From a virus: a stretch of DNA of 29,928 nt. How positions within the stretch are numbered: the first letter of the stretch is position 1; each line of letters starts with the position of its first letter. The stretch covers positions 1-29,928 of the IMG/VR virus record IMGVR_UViG_3300042691_029476. The stretch is one strand, 5' to 3'. The notes under the pieces were generated by a model. It had not been told where the DNA came from. It searched no databases and worked only from the letters and a program-made list of their open reading frames with translations. Made by a program: the position numbers and the translations under genes. Below are positions 22,001-29,928 of the stretch, piece by piece.

Positions 22001-25000
22001 ATGGAGGGTCGAGTAGAGGCGAACCTTAAAAATGTCGCGGCTACTGGTGTTAGTATTAAGTTTTTCAGGAATCAGCTCACTCAGCAGGTTCTGCAAGCAA
22101 AGGCGGCTGGCCTGTATCAATCTGGGTCCGGTGTGTCCGAGGCTGTTGAAACTAGGCTGCGTCGAGTGTCGGGCCTTGCTTATGGAGCCCTGAACGAAAT
22201 TACGTCGCTAGAGAAACAGGGGTTGGACTTGGCTTCCAATCGTCTTGTTGTAGAAGAAGCTATATCAGAAGTTAAGAAAATTCAAGAAAACATTGAAAAG
22301 GGGCAGGCCAGCGGAGCCATGGATGAGCTGGGTATTCTTAAGGATCAGCTTTCTGTTGTAAGGCAGCTCAACAAAGACGCAAAAAATATGCTTGGAGCTG
22401 GGTTGCTCCCCGGTGCCGGACTGAAAGCAAGCCTGAATGAAATAGCGGAGTCCAAAAAAGAAGCAGAAAGCTTCTTGGGCAAGATGTCGCCGGAACAAGC
22501 CATCGACAAGGTTGTTCGTGCCTTCAATGCTGATGATCTTGGGTCTGGGGCTGGCAATGGTGAAAAAGAAGCCAAGGCAGCCGCAAGCGCGGCAGACAAT
22601 TTTGTAAATAGCTTTGTAAGCAGGATTTCAGCTGGTACGACGAAGGTCACTAAGGCAATGACCAACCTTGGTACAGCTGTTGTCAAGTCGTTTAATGCGC
22701 GACTTCGTTCAAATAGTCCTTCCAAAGAGGGAATGGACTCTGGCGACAACTGGATAAATGGGCTGGTGATCCCGCTTGAAACGGGATTGGTAAAAATTAA
22801 ACAGTTGTCGAAGAAACTTGGCGAAGCCATGATGTCAGGGGTTAGCAGTCAAGGCGAAATTGAAATACCGCGTCAAGCTATTTCAAAACTGAGGTCAGAT
22901 GCAGACGCGGAGTACAGGGGTAAAAAGGCGTCATACATCTTCAGTATGGCTGACACTTTCCTGGATCCAGCCGACAGTAAAAAACGAAGAGACTACGAAG
23001 ACGTAGCCCCAGAAATTGTCAATTCAATAAGACAAAAGGGACAGGTTGTCAACCTGGAGAGAATATTCGGCGAAGAAGCTATGGGTAAGTTTGATAATGC
23101 TAGTGTTACTGGTTTTCGACGATCCGACGAACAGGATCTTCTATTGAAAATGGCGCGAGTCCTCGGGTCCGCTTACGGCATCCCTGAGGGTGCGGCTCCT
23201 GCACTTTCCGAGCTTGTCAAAGGCAGTGGCCAAGGATCAAAAGGAGTATTAACCAATCTTCAAGGAGAAGTGCAAAAAGTTGAAAAACAAATCAAAGATT
23301 TTGTTAAATTCGTGAAAAGCGCTGATTTTAGCGCAGCCCATGATGAAGCAGCTGCCTTGAAAGAGCTAAGCAGAGCACTTGAAGAAGACTTGGGCAGAGT
23401 TGCGGACATTATTCAGTCGGCTCCTGCTGACGACATCGAGAAATCGGCCAAAGAGCTAGCCGCTAGCCTGCAATCGCTTTCGACCAAGCTTTCTTCGACT
23501 CGTTATTCGAGGGCGGGCTCTTATGAGTTACCACCAGCCGCATTGCCGCCAGCACCTCTGCCTCCGGCGCCGCCTGCGCAGTCCCCAGGGCTGGCGCAAG
23601 CGCTGAATCGTGGCTCTTCCTCTACCTCACCCCCGCTGCCATCCGATCTAGCGAGAACACTGAGTCGCGGTCCTTCTTCCGCTTCAGCACCGCTGCCATC
23701 CAATCTGACAGGGGCAGTGAATCGTGCCTCCTCTCCGGCTTCGTCTCGGCTGTCCTTGGGACTGCCTGGAATGCGAAATCCTCAACCCTCTTCTCCAGCA
23801 AGCGGGATTGGGTCTGGCCTTGGTGGAGTTGGCGGTGGCTCCGGTGGAAGGGGCAGCGGCCGTGGGGCTGGCGGAATGGGTGGCGCTGGTGGGGCTGGCG
23901 ATGAAATGAACAATGTTGAGCAGGCTGCTAGAAGCGGAGCCGAGGCGCTGCTTGGACTGAGGCAGCTCAAGGCTCCTTCAAAAGCCACAATCGCAGAGCT
24001 GAAGGCATTGAGCAATGCTCTTGAAGGAATCAGGGTGAGCCTCAATCCATTGAAGCCCGGTGCCAAGAAGCTTGACGCGCAGCTTCGTAACGCTTCCGCC
24101 AGAATTGAAAGAAATCTTGCGTCAAGGGATCCTGGCGCAGACTTTTTGACAAGGACGACCAGGGATCCCAGGACTGCAAATGCGATCAGCGAAGGCTTGA
24201 TCGGCGGCATATTCCCGCTGCTGTTTGGCCAAGGTGTTGGAGCTTCGGTTTTTGGTGGAGCTGGCGGTGCAGCTGGTGGCTTCCTCGGTGGCGGCCTTGG
24301 CTTCGGCTTGTCCCTTGCTGGGACTGCATTGGGCGCAATTTTTGATCAACTCGCCCAAGCTGCGCAAGAAACGGGTAAATCCCTGAATTACCCAATTGAA
24401 GGCTTCGAGAAACTTAAGGAAGCCAACCTGTTTTCTGGCAGGGCTCAGGAATATTACATTTCCAAGCTAATTGAAACGGGTCAAACGGGAAGAGCGACAG
24501 CAGAAATCCAAGCTCAAATGATTAAAAAAATTGGCGTCACGGGCGTCAATGACTTAATGGATCTTGGAGAAGCTTCTTCTAATCTTGGTAAGAACTGGGC
24601 TGAACTTAACCTGCAGTTGCAAGCTGCTCTTGCTGGGCCGTTATCTGGGTTGCTGGAGTGGGCTGCAGATGTTGTTGCACTTCAAAATAAAGTATCAAGA
24701 ACTCAAAGTCTAATACGAGACATATCGGCAGGGCTAAGCGGCAAGACAAAAGAAAGTTTTGAGAAAGGAATTGATGAAATTAACAGACGTGAGCAAATAG
24801 GCAACTATTTTGGGTCTGCTTTTAATGGGATTAGCCCATCCGAGGCCTTGAAAATGAGGCAGGCTTTGGCGCAATTTTACGCGCCGGCAGCAAAGCTGCC
24901 AGTACCAAAAGAAGCAAAAGAAGACTTTGAGGCTCGACAACGAGCAATTCAAGCCCAGCGCCAAATCGCAGATGAAATTAAATCAGCGTATCGAGAAGGC

Positions 25001-27826
25001 TTCCAACTTCAGCAGCAGATCATCGATCTGGAGCGCAAGCAGATCGATATTCGCAGAAGGATAGAAAATGAAATCTTCGCTAGACGAGAGCAAGTTCTAA
25101 GGCTCCAGATTGACAATGATCGTAAGCGGGCTCAAGTTGCAATAGACATGGTTGATCTTGAGTATCAACGTAGAATTGCAAATGAAGAGGGTAGGGCCGC
25201 ACAGGTTTTGGCTGCAGAAGCAGAGCTTGTGAAGGTTCGCGCTCAGGGCGAGGCTGACATGGCTTCGGCTAGGAAGATACTTGAGCTTGACATCACAAGA
25301 CAGCAGAGGGAGACGCAGAACTATATTTACAACCTTGAGAGAGAAGCTGAGTCGATGCGTCGTGAGACGCTTGGCCTTGAAATGCAGATACTCGATTACA
25401 GGCAGGAAATTGAAAGGAAAATACAAGATAGGCGTTTAGTTGCGATTGCCCAGGAGGCCGCTGCCTTGCGCGATGCGGCAAGTGGAGCCGGGGCTGGAGC
25501 TGGAGCCGGGGCTGGAGCTGGAGCCGGGGCTGGAGGGAGAGGTGCTGGCGGTCTTGTTGTTGGTGGCGCATTTGACACTGGCCTGAGAACAGGGCCTTCA
25601 GAGTTCATCGGTGGCGGCGCTTCGTATCACCAGGATTTAAGTTTTGGTCCTACCGTTACTTTGGCGGAGCAAAGAAAACTGATATTGGAACTGGCAAGCG
25701 CCTATGAAAAAATGGGCAAGCAAATTGTGCTTTCCAATGCAGCCGTATATGGCATGGTATTTCCGTTAAGGGGGACAGTTGCACAGCAGAATGAATGGAT
25801 TCTCAGGGGTCAAGCAGCGCATCGATCCAGGAACAACGGCCGAGGAAGAACTGCACTTGACTTTTACGCTGTTAATGCGGGAGAGTCAACCTGGAGTCAA
25901 TCCGCTGTAAACGCAGCGATGTACGCACCTATAGTTCAGGGTGGAAGGGTTGAATACGGCTCAGGTGGGCCAGCTGGAGCACAAATAACAGCCTATCAAG
26001 ATGGAAGGAAAATATATACCTTGATGCACGGGGATACCCGCAGAACCCCGCCAGCCAACAGGAGAATGCCGGAAATTCAAGGTGCAGCGCGCCCCGTGAC
26101 AGCTCCCGCAGGCCCAGGTGGATCAGAGATTGAGCAACTTGGACGTGCGCGCAATCAGATCATGGGCAGGCTCCAGCCCCCGCAATTCCCGTCTGGGGCG
26201 GGCGCAGCGATGACCGCCCTTGACAGACAGGAGGAGGCTCTTAGGCGGCAGGCAGTTGATATACAAGCAAGGGAGGCAAAGATAAATGAGCAAAGAGCGC
26301 GTGATCGGCTTTACGAGGCTTCTCGCGGGCCGATTGAAATTCAGCAAGCGCGGGAAAAGCTCGGTTTGGCAGTGGCTGAATTTAAGCAAATGAGAATGAT
26401 GTCAGACGTGGCACGAGAGCTGCTGAGCCTTGATATTGCTCAGGCTGAAAACCTGAAAAACAGAAAACAAATAGACGACGAAATTCTTGCAAATACAAAA
26501 GAAGGCAAGAGCATCGTGAAAAGAGGGCAAGAACAGGCGATGATTGACTTGATAGAACGCAATAGGCTTGAGAAAGAAGCTGCAAGAACAGCTCTTGCCA
26601 ATCGAGTAATCGGCGAGGGTCAGCAGCAGACTCAGGAAGTTTTGAGAGAAATTGAAGCGAGAAAGCTTCGCAATCGTCTTCTTGCTGAAGGTGTTGCCCC
26701 AGAAATCGCTGAAGGAGAGGTTCGCGCTCTGGCGATTCAGCAAAAAATGGCTGAAATTATCAAATCTTATGACATGCAGCTAGCGATACTGATCAACAGA
26801 AAGTACGATGGAACAGACGCTACATACGAATTTGCAAAAGCGACATTAGCACAGCTGAGTGCAACCACACTTCTTACAGAAGAACAGAAAAAACTCAAGA
26901 AAGAGCTTGAGGATATTCTGGCAAGCAGGTCTCTCGCCAAAGATAAAACTCAGACAACTGTTGGGGAGATCAGGGATGCGGCTTTGCAAAGCATCTTGAC
27001 TCCTCAGCAGCAGGTTGAGGAACGAGTTGGACAGCTCAAGCAAGAGCTAAGAGACTTGTTGAATCCGGCTAAAGAAGTTATCGGAGCCGCTAACGCTATC
27101 TCCGATGCTTTTGGTGAATCCTTCCAGTCGGTTATCACTGGAGCTGCCTCCGCCCAAGAAGCTCTTGGCAACTTCTTCCAGAGAGTGGCGAATCACTTCA
27201 TAGACATGGCAGCCAAGATTGCAGCAAACGAGATAAATCAATCAATCCTGGGTCTGTTTAGATTTGCTAGCCCCTCCACCGGCGTCGGGCCTGCGGCATC
27301 GGCCTTGAGCTATGGAGGCGTGCCGCTCTTGCAAGCGCTCCCACTTTTTGCCAACGGAGGTGTATTTAGTAACTCCGTAGTCACATCTCCAACTCTTTTC
27401 AAGTTTGCAAATGGCGGTGTCACTGAAGCTGGCGTCATGGGAGAGGCCGGTCCAGAGGCCATCATGCCCCTTAAGAGGGGGCCTGGCGGTCGTCTCGGTG
27501 TCGCGGCCTTTGGTCCGGGTCAAGGGGGCGACGGAGAGCAGGAAGACCCCTACCAGGAGTCCTTCGAGGAAAACAGGAGAGCGCTGGCGGCTGCCCAGGA
27601 AGCTCGAATGAAGCGCCAGGCAGAGCAGGTTCTGTCATCTGGAGCCTCCAGCACAGAAATCAAGTACAATCGAGTCGGAACGGGTGATCTGCCATTCGTA
27701 ACCGAAGAAACCATGCTTGAAGCGACAAGGCTGGCAGCGGAGCAAGGGGCCAAAATTGGCCAACGTCGAACACTTGCTGCGCTACGCAATGACCCAGCAG
27801 CCAGGCGGAGCGCCGGACTTCGATGA
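19025..27826 (+). CDS. Tape measure protein with degenerate M23-like domain
   Basis: At 2933 residues this is a very large tail-length ruler. It starts with GTG. Residues 1-1490 are mostly long charged helices and contain a duplicated 80-residue unit (502-582 and 758-839). Residues 1500-1625 form a Pro/Ser-rich then Gly-rich linker. About 1724-1780 is a glycine-rich hydrophobic region typical of tape measures. More helices follow, then a Gly-Ala repeat (2154-2170). Next is an M23/LytM-like domain (about 2244-2350) with FPLRG, His2266, Asp2279, API-V-x-G-G and His2335. The C-terminal VMGEAGPEAIMPLKRG (2804-2819) is the classic tape-measure ending. It fixes tail length, is ejected ahead of DNA and may breach peptidoglycan. 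The zinc-ligand spacing is abnormal, so enzyme activity is doubtful. Its stop overlaps the next start. Confidence 0.92.
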   Translation: MASVQANIDLVVRGSNAVNRLIEDVSQLEGAVRKVNSRTLDIASKTINSEIKKVAETIQNLGASGEASRLTRQQESAVNQLTKAQNRFNKAVEASARAEQQLIERGQRRTKSDSQAQRNIESTLNRNRAAARAAADEIRTLNTAIASTGRQLASMRKLSIGADIPKIRELINLNEVSATQRAVRVLAQEFNRLGDSARASAAENSLSRTILPKETQEFSRLANQLEEARKRAQQLKNQLSQLRRQRTVADPGSGSIEINGDDLEELQRQYEAQQRIRLRNQEIEARNEKIKRERPKLGAQLRQENNLIAQLEMQALSSGTAVLDLQQKLASLAEFRYRDEPTTGLKISLNQIQAQAESLALVANNSSIASASFRQFTVAAEVASVKLARAQQSTFAALAAGLSGTDGEAPEGLRQNMGGARGIVSQLIADIPGLTRSEAALNAHIQLLTKIRTILPFLSLEYRAVEEAIAGLTNELEGVGLRGQTPKIDPGAADRAARQAKRNQDAVDRKTAANNALLRRQQNIKDSINESDLDQEQKRNYLNQLDQAAKRLAEDRLYLAKDTTAAIEDQVKAAIRLGKALTPEGKSKETLRKDLKYDQQLSSVKAGYKNAEDAAARLQKILESLKGRGVSVDQISANLQQLITESKERKTRADQLGVDLGEREVKLLLQQVTAIQRLTQFTLRKHDVQADINTLGESLQKTELNQTKKLEIQKKLEMASNALAKEDLEYAKQLTREIDKQIKLQLSADPDANARRARNKQDAIDRRAANEVAITRRQANIRKTILESDLDQERKQEFLKRLNRARSLVAEGSLYLGREATNALKERVDSAVKLTREADKQIEKQKVLRAEIIDSGKAQRSQLEVLKDIGNRYQIAERAGVAFGPEKTRLETLTRVMESGFTGGKKFPVTPEATKAVGSLIGEFRRLETFRTNQAKVTGAFAGRGVPQDPALVQSKQIGFLLDLQRSYAKEKAKGVQLSSQEVQLNETLKDLMEGRVEANLKNVAATGVSIKFFRNQLTQQVLQAKAAGLYQSGSGVSEAVETRLRRVSGLAYGALNEITSLEKQGLDLASNRLVVEEAISEVKKIQENIEKGQASGAMDELGILKDQLSVVRQLNKDAKNMLGAGLLPGAGLKASLNEIAESKKEAESFLGKMSPEQAIDKVVRAFNADDLGSGAGNGEKEAKAAASAADNFVNSFVSRISAGTTKVTKAMTNLGTAVVKSFNARLRSNSPSKEGMDSGDNWINGLVIPLETGLVKIKQLSKKLGEAMMSGVSSQGEIEIPRQAISKLRSDADAEYRGKKASYIFSMADTFLDPADSKKRRDYEDVAPEIVNSIRQKGQVVNLERIFGEEAMGKFDNASVTGFRRSDEQDLLLKMARVLGSAYGIPEGAAPALSELVKGSGQGSKGVLTNLQGEVQKVEKQIKDFVKFVKSADFSAAHDEAAALKELSRALEEDLGRVADIIQSAPADDIEKSAKELAASLQSLSTKLSSTRYSRAGSYELPPAALPPAPLPPAPPAQSPGLAQALNRGSSSTSPPLPSDLARTLSRGPSSASAPLPSNLTGAVNRASSPASSRLSLGLPGMRNPQPSSPASGIGSGLGGVGGGSGGRGSGRGAGGMGGAGGAGDEMNNVEQAARSGAEALLGLRQLKAPSKATIAELKALSNALEGIRVSLNPLKPGAKKLDAQLRNASARIERNLASRDPGADFLTRTTRDPRTANAISEGLIGGIFPLLFGQGVGASVFGGAGGAAGGFLGGGLGFGLSLAGTALGAIFDQLAQAAQETGKSLNYPIEGFEKLKEANLFSGRAQEYYISKLIETGQTGRATAEIQAQMIKKIGVTGVNDLMDLGEASSNLGKNWAELNLQLQAALAGPLSGLLEWAADVVALQNKVSRTQSLIRDISAGLSGKTKESFEKGIDEINRREQIGNYFGSAFNGISPSEALKMRQALAQFYAPAAKLPVPKEAKEDFEARQRAIQAQRQIADEIKSAYREGFQLQQQIIDLERKQIDIRRRIENEIFARREQVLRLQIDNDRKRAQVAIDMVDLEYQRRIANEEGRAAQVLAAEAELVKVRAQGEADMASARKILELDITRQQRETQNYIYNLEREAESMRRETLGLEMQILDYRQEIERKIQDRRLVAIAQEAAALRDAASGAGAGAGAGAGAGAGAGGRGAGGLVVGGAFDTGLRTGPSEFIGGGASYHQDLSFGPTVTLAEQRKLILELASAYEKMGKQIVLSNAAVYGMVFPLRGTVAQQNEWILRGQAAHRSRNNGRGRTALDFYAVNAGESTWSQSAVNAAMYAPIVQGGRVEYGSGGPAGAQITAYQDGRKIYTLMHGDTRRTPPANRRMPEIQGAARPVTAPAGPGGSEIEQLGRARNQIMGRLQPPQFPSGAGAAMTALDRQEEALRRQAVDIQAREAKINEQRARDRLYEASRGPIEIQQAREKLGLAVAEFKQMRMMSDVARELLSLDIAQAENLKNRKQIDDEILANTKEGKSIVKRGQEQAMIDLIERNRLEKEAARTALANRVIGEGQQQTQEVLREIEARKLRNRLLAEGVAPEIAEGEVRALAIQQKMAEIIKSYDMQLAILINRKYDGTDATYEFAKATLAQLSATTLLTEEQKKLKKELEDILASRSLAKDKTQTTVGEIRDAALQSILTPQQQVEERVGQLKQELRDLLNPAKEVIGAANAISDAFGESFQSVITGAASAQEALGNFFQRVANHFIDMAAKIAANEINQSILGLFRFASPSTGVGPAASALSYGGVPLLQALPLFANGGVFSNSVVTSPTLFKFANGGVTEAGVMGEAGPEAIMPLKRGPGGRLGVAAFGPGQGGDGEQEDPYQESFEENRRALAAAQEARMKRQAEQVLSSGASSTEIKYNRVGTGDLPFVTEETMLEATRLAAEQGAKIGQRRTLAALRNDPAARRSAGLR
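20528..20770 (+). repeat. First copy of an internal tape measure duplication
   Basis: This codes for residues 502-582, with QDAVDR, RRQQNIKDSINESDLDQEQK and LYLAKDTTAAIEDQVKAAI. It matches 21296-21541 clearly at protein level (NESDLDQEQK against LESDLDQERK) and less well in DNA, so the duplication is not recent. Confidence 0.75.
21296..21541 (+). repeat. Second copy of an internal tape measure duplication
   Basis: This codes for residues 758-839, with QDAIDR, RRQANIRKTILESDLDQERK and LYLGREATNALKERVDSAV. A weaker third relative may lie between the copies, around residues 686-748. Repeat units of this kind are how rulers lengthen. Confidence 0.75.
23522..23900 (+). repeat. Proline-rich and glycine-rich linker in the tape measure gene
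   Basis: A PPAxLPPAPLPP segment is followed by three degenerate units of about 19-20 residues (LAQALNRGSSSTSPPLPS, LARTLSRGPSSASAPLPS, LTGAVNRASSPASS) from about 23579 to 23755, then by Gly/Ser/Arg-rich sequence. It should be disordered and divides the protein into two halves. Confidence 0.75.
25484..25535 (+). repeat. 18-bp Gly-Ala tandem repeat
   Basis: GGAGCCGGGGCTGGAGCT is repeated with period 18 nearly three times and encodes alternating Gly and Ala. It lies before the M23-like domain, probably as a flexible tether. Such short repeats readily change copy number. Confidence 0.85.
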
Positions 27827-28290
27827 TTCCTATAGGTACCTATATACAGTTTGAGCCACCTAGCGGCGGGTCTACTCCATACGCCTTCCAGAACTTTCAC
27901 CCAGGTGAGACTCGTTCCCTTGCTGGTGTAAATTACACTTATGCTGGTTACGGGTTCAGTGGAACAAGCGTAGACCTAAAGGGCAGCAACATTCGCGCCG
28001 CCCTCGTATTTGGTGTCTCAGAGCTGTTACTTTCATTTATACAAGAAGCAGCGGATAGCCGGTGGATCGTAAGAATCAAGGCGGTTTGGCTAGATCCAGA
28101 TACTCTTGTGGAAACCGGCACCTTTACAGAAGAAGTCTACCAAATCGTTAGCTACGGCCATAATGGCAGTAGACTTTCTCTTGAGCTTGGAAGCCCGCTT
28201 GACGCTGTTACAGCTCAAGTGCCTCGAAGAGTTTTAACGCAAGAACTCGTTGGTTCGCTTCCAACCACTGGACAAATCTCTTTTGTGTAA
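27823..28290 (+). CDS. Minor tail protein (gpL-like / tail hub region)
   Basis: This 155-residue beta-rich protein starts in an ATGA overlap with the tape measure stop. It has the shape of minor tail proteins that follow the tape measure: YTYAGYGFSGTSVDLKGSNI, A-L-V-F-G-V-S-E-L, IVRIKAVWLDPDTLVETGTF and SLELGSPLDAVTAQVPRR near the end. The ELxSPLD block with a following P-R-R is characteristic of gpL/DUF1833-type proteins. Related proteins form the distal tail or first baseplate ring. It shares TAATG coupling with the next gene. The cysteine set seen in iron-sulfur gpL proteins is absent. Confidence 0.62.
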   Translation: MIPIGTYIQFEPPSGGSTPYAFQNFHPGETRSLAGVNYTYAGYGFSGTSVDLKGSNIRAALVFGVSELLLSFIQEAADSRWIVRIKAVWLDPDTLVETGTFTEEVYQIVSYGHNGSRLSLELGSPLDAVTAQVPRRVLTQELVGSLPTTGQISFV

Positions 28291-29928
28291 TGCTTAGCCC
28301 AAACGACAAACCCGTCATTTTACTCCCAGAAGACTGGGCTCTTATTAAGGCGCTTGACATTACAGAGGCGGAGTATCGAGCTTTTGTACGAGAGTGCGCC
28401 AAGCAGAGTAAAATACGGCCTGGCGAGCCGACGATGTTTTTTAATATCGGAGCGTTCTTTGTCAATTTGATCATAGGCCTTGTTCTTCAGACTATTGCAT
28501 CACTTATTTTTAGGCCAAAGACATCCAACCCAGCTGAAATTAGACAAACTTCGGTACAAGGACAAAACAGTGTAAACAGATCAGAGTTCGCTCCCAAAGC
28601 GGGCTTTGACTCGTTCCAGAACGTGGTTGAGCTTGGCAGCTCGATTCCATTGGTTTTCGCCGGCAGAGAAACAATTAACGGAGTTACCTATGGCGGCGTC
28701 CGGGTAAACACTAACATGCTTTGGAGCCAAATGATGTCCCAGGGTGGCGGACAAATGCTCAGGGCAATATTTCTCGTGTCGGAAGGGCCGATCGTGGAAA
28801 TTGACGAAACGCAGTTTGCGTTTGGGGATAATTTGCTAGGTGGTTACGACTTGCGAGAGGCTAATCAGTTCGGAAGTCGCGTCTCTTTCTACTTCAATAA
28901 TGATGGTGGCCGACTTACCAGCAGCAGTCATATTGCAGGGCGTTCCGCTGCGCTGGATCCCGGCAACTCTGAAAACATTTCCCTGCCAGGAAACCTTCCT
29001 GGCTCGCCAAACAACCCGCCAGGCAGCGACGTTTTTCAGGTTTTGGATCTGAATTACAGCTGGGACAGTTACTCGTGCTATACGCTAAAACCTTCAACGC
29101 AGACTCAGTTTGGACTTCACTCGCTTATCGGCAACGGTCTCGGTTTTCGCGTAAATCCATCGCTGCGGCCCGCTGTTGTTGTCAAAACCGAGCCATCAGG
29201 CAACAGCGACACCAGGTTGACATGCGAAACTGATGGCGTTGCCGCTGCGCAGCGCCTTAAATATGACACCGTATTTTCCAGTCGAAGCGGCATCGTTCAC
29301 CATGGAGTGGTGACCAATGGCGTCCTGCCGCCAAGCAACTACTCCGGCCCAATCAATCTTCCGCCGGTTCATACCGTTGTAAACGTAGGCGTTGGCGACA
29401 TCATCAGGTATTGCCTTGATTCAGCCAGTGACGCAAGCAGGGTTTTTGTTGGCGTACAGGAAGGTCCAGACCACGAAGAGACATGCCGCGACGTTGCGCA
29501 AACAGTTTCCGGCAGACAGCGTGGCTGGGATGACGCTTTGTCGGTGGGCGAGCTTTACAAGCTTGGCTCAGCCGTGATGGTGTGTGAAAGCCGGACCCCA
29601 GACGGTGAAATATTTGTCTCAGAAGCCGATCAAGAGCCCACTGGAGGCGGCCAAACAATTTTCGTTGAAATGCGTTGCGTAAAAGCCGGTCAGGCAATGT
29701 TCAACGTAAGTTCAGCAGTTTACAACTCTCAAACCAATAGCTACACGTTTACGTTTGAAGCAAAAAGCTCGACAAGCACGAGTCACCTGTTCAAGCTCGC
29801 TACCGCTAGCTTTGTTATTCCGCGAAGAGCGCAGATTATCGAAATTGGCTTACGTTCCACTCTTGGCATAAGAATTAGCGGACTGTGCAATTTTCAGGAT
29901 TGCTTGTCCGAAGACGTTATAGACGGCA
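28290..29928 (+). CDS. Tail tip hub protein, gpJ-like, 5' part
   Basis: The frame is open from the ATG at 28290, coupled to the previous stop by a TAATG overlap, to the window end (546 codons). Residues 1-48 are soluble. A hydrophobic stretch at 49-74 recalls the membrane-like segment of lambda gpI-type proteins. Then SIPLVFAGRETINGVTYGGV begins a J-like hub region with NMLWSQMMSQGGGQMLRAIF and V-S-E-G-P-I-x-E-I. The rest is strand-rich, with scattered cysteines. gpJ-type hubs close the tail tip and carry receptor-binding parts. The C-terminus and host-range region lie outside the window. Confidence 0.72.
   Translation, partial: MLSPNDKPVILLPEDWALIKALDITEAEYRAFVRECAKQSKIRPGEPTMFFNIGAFFVNLIIGLVLQTIASLIFRPKTSNPAEIRQTSVQGQNSVNRSEFAPKAGFDSFQNVVELGSSIPLVFAGRETINGVTYGGVRVNTNMLWSQMMSQGGGQMLRAIFLVSEGPIVEIDETQFAFGDNLLGGYDLREANQFGSRVSFYFNNDGGRLTSSSHIAGRSAALDPGNSENISLPGNLPGSPNNPPGSDVFQVLDLNYSWDSYSCYTLKPSTQTQFGLHSLIGNGLGFRVNPSLRPAVVVKTEPSGNSDTRLTCETDGVAAAQRLKYDTVFSSRSGIVHHGVVTNGVLPPSNYSGPINLPPVHTVVNVGVGDIIRYCLDSASDASRVFVGVQEGPDHEETCRDVAQTVSGRQRGWDDALSVGELYKLGSAVMVCESRTPDGEIFVSEADQEPTGGGQTIFVEMRCVKAGQAMFNVSSAVYNSQTNSYTFTFEAKSSTSTSHLFKLATASFVIPRRAQIIEIGLRSTLGIRISGLCNFQDCLSEDVIDG

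Noticed and set aside
23782-24210. Minus-strand proline-rich frame
   Set aside because: It is the complement of the Gly-rich linker and following helices of the tape measure; proline runs are the mirror of glycine codons.
1-29928. tRNA or rRNA genes, integrase and attachment sites
   Set aside because: No cloverleaf, ribosomal sequence, recombinase motif or flanking direct repeat was found by reading both strands.

Overview
The window looks like roughly half of a long-tailed siphovirus or prophage of a cyanobacterium. Three things point to a cyanobacterial setting. One gene encodes a cyanobacterial-type AbrB regulator (1457-1864, minus strand). A 64-residue protein resembles NblA, the phycobilisome degradation adaptor. 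Translation starts mostly lack Shine-Dalgarno sites, as is common in cyanobacteria. The HIP1 octamer GCGATCGC occurs only twice (9761, 11384), so the DNA is not HIP1-rich. There is no integrase, lysis gene or ribosomal landmark, so the sequence cannot say whether this is a free phage or a prophage.

Left part (1-5918). Two different long tandem repeats (71-bp and 85-bp units) lie at the extreme left, followed by an alanine-rich protein of unknown function on the plus strand. A minus-strand early/replication group follows: an archaeo-eukaryotic-type primase (5918-4422), a separate primase zinc-ribbon protein (3141-2539), a DUF3310 protein, a small beta-rich protein and the AbrB regulator. Between the two primase genes, on the opposite strand, sits a 342-residue protein whose C-terminus carries the tail signature of the anti-CRISPR AcrVA2 family. 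It is the best candidate for an accessory counter-defence gene here.

Control region (5919-6093). A perfect 8+2+8 dyad and a perfect 12-bp inverted repeat separate the leftward early genes from the rightward late genes.

Right part (6094-29928). This is a rightward virion cassette in canonical order: a two-helix membrane protein, the NblA-like protein, an unknown protein in the small-terminase slot, large terminase, DUF4055-type portal, scaffold, five small very basic proteins of families I remember from phages and giant viruses, an unknown protein, major capsid protein, head-tail connectors, tail terminator, major tail protein, two small structural proteins, a tail chaperone pair with a probable programmed frameshift, a 2933-residue tape measure protein, a minor tail protein and the start of a gpJ-like tail hub that runs off the window. 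The tape measure length predicts a tail of over 400 nm.

Transcription of the late cassette appears punctuated. Rho-independent terminators follow the scaffold, the 12643-12951 gene, the capsid, the major tail and the chaperone genes. Many genes or modules are preceded, usually by 22-25 nt, by a GCTANNNT element that looks like a minus-10 box without a minus-35 box.
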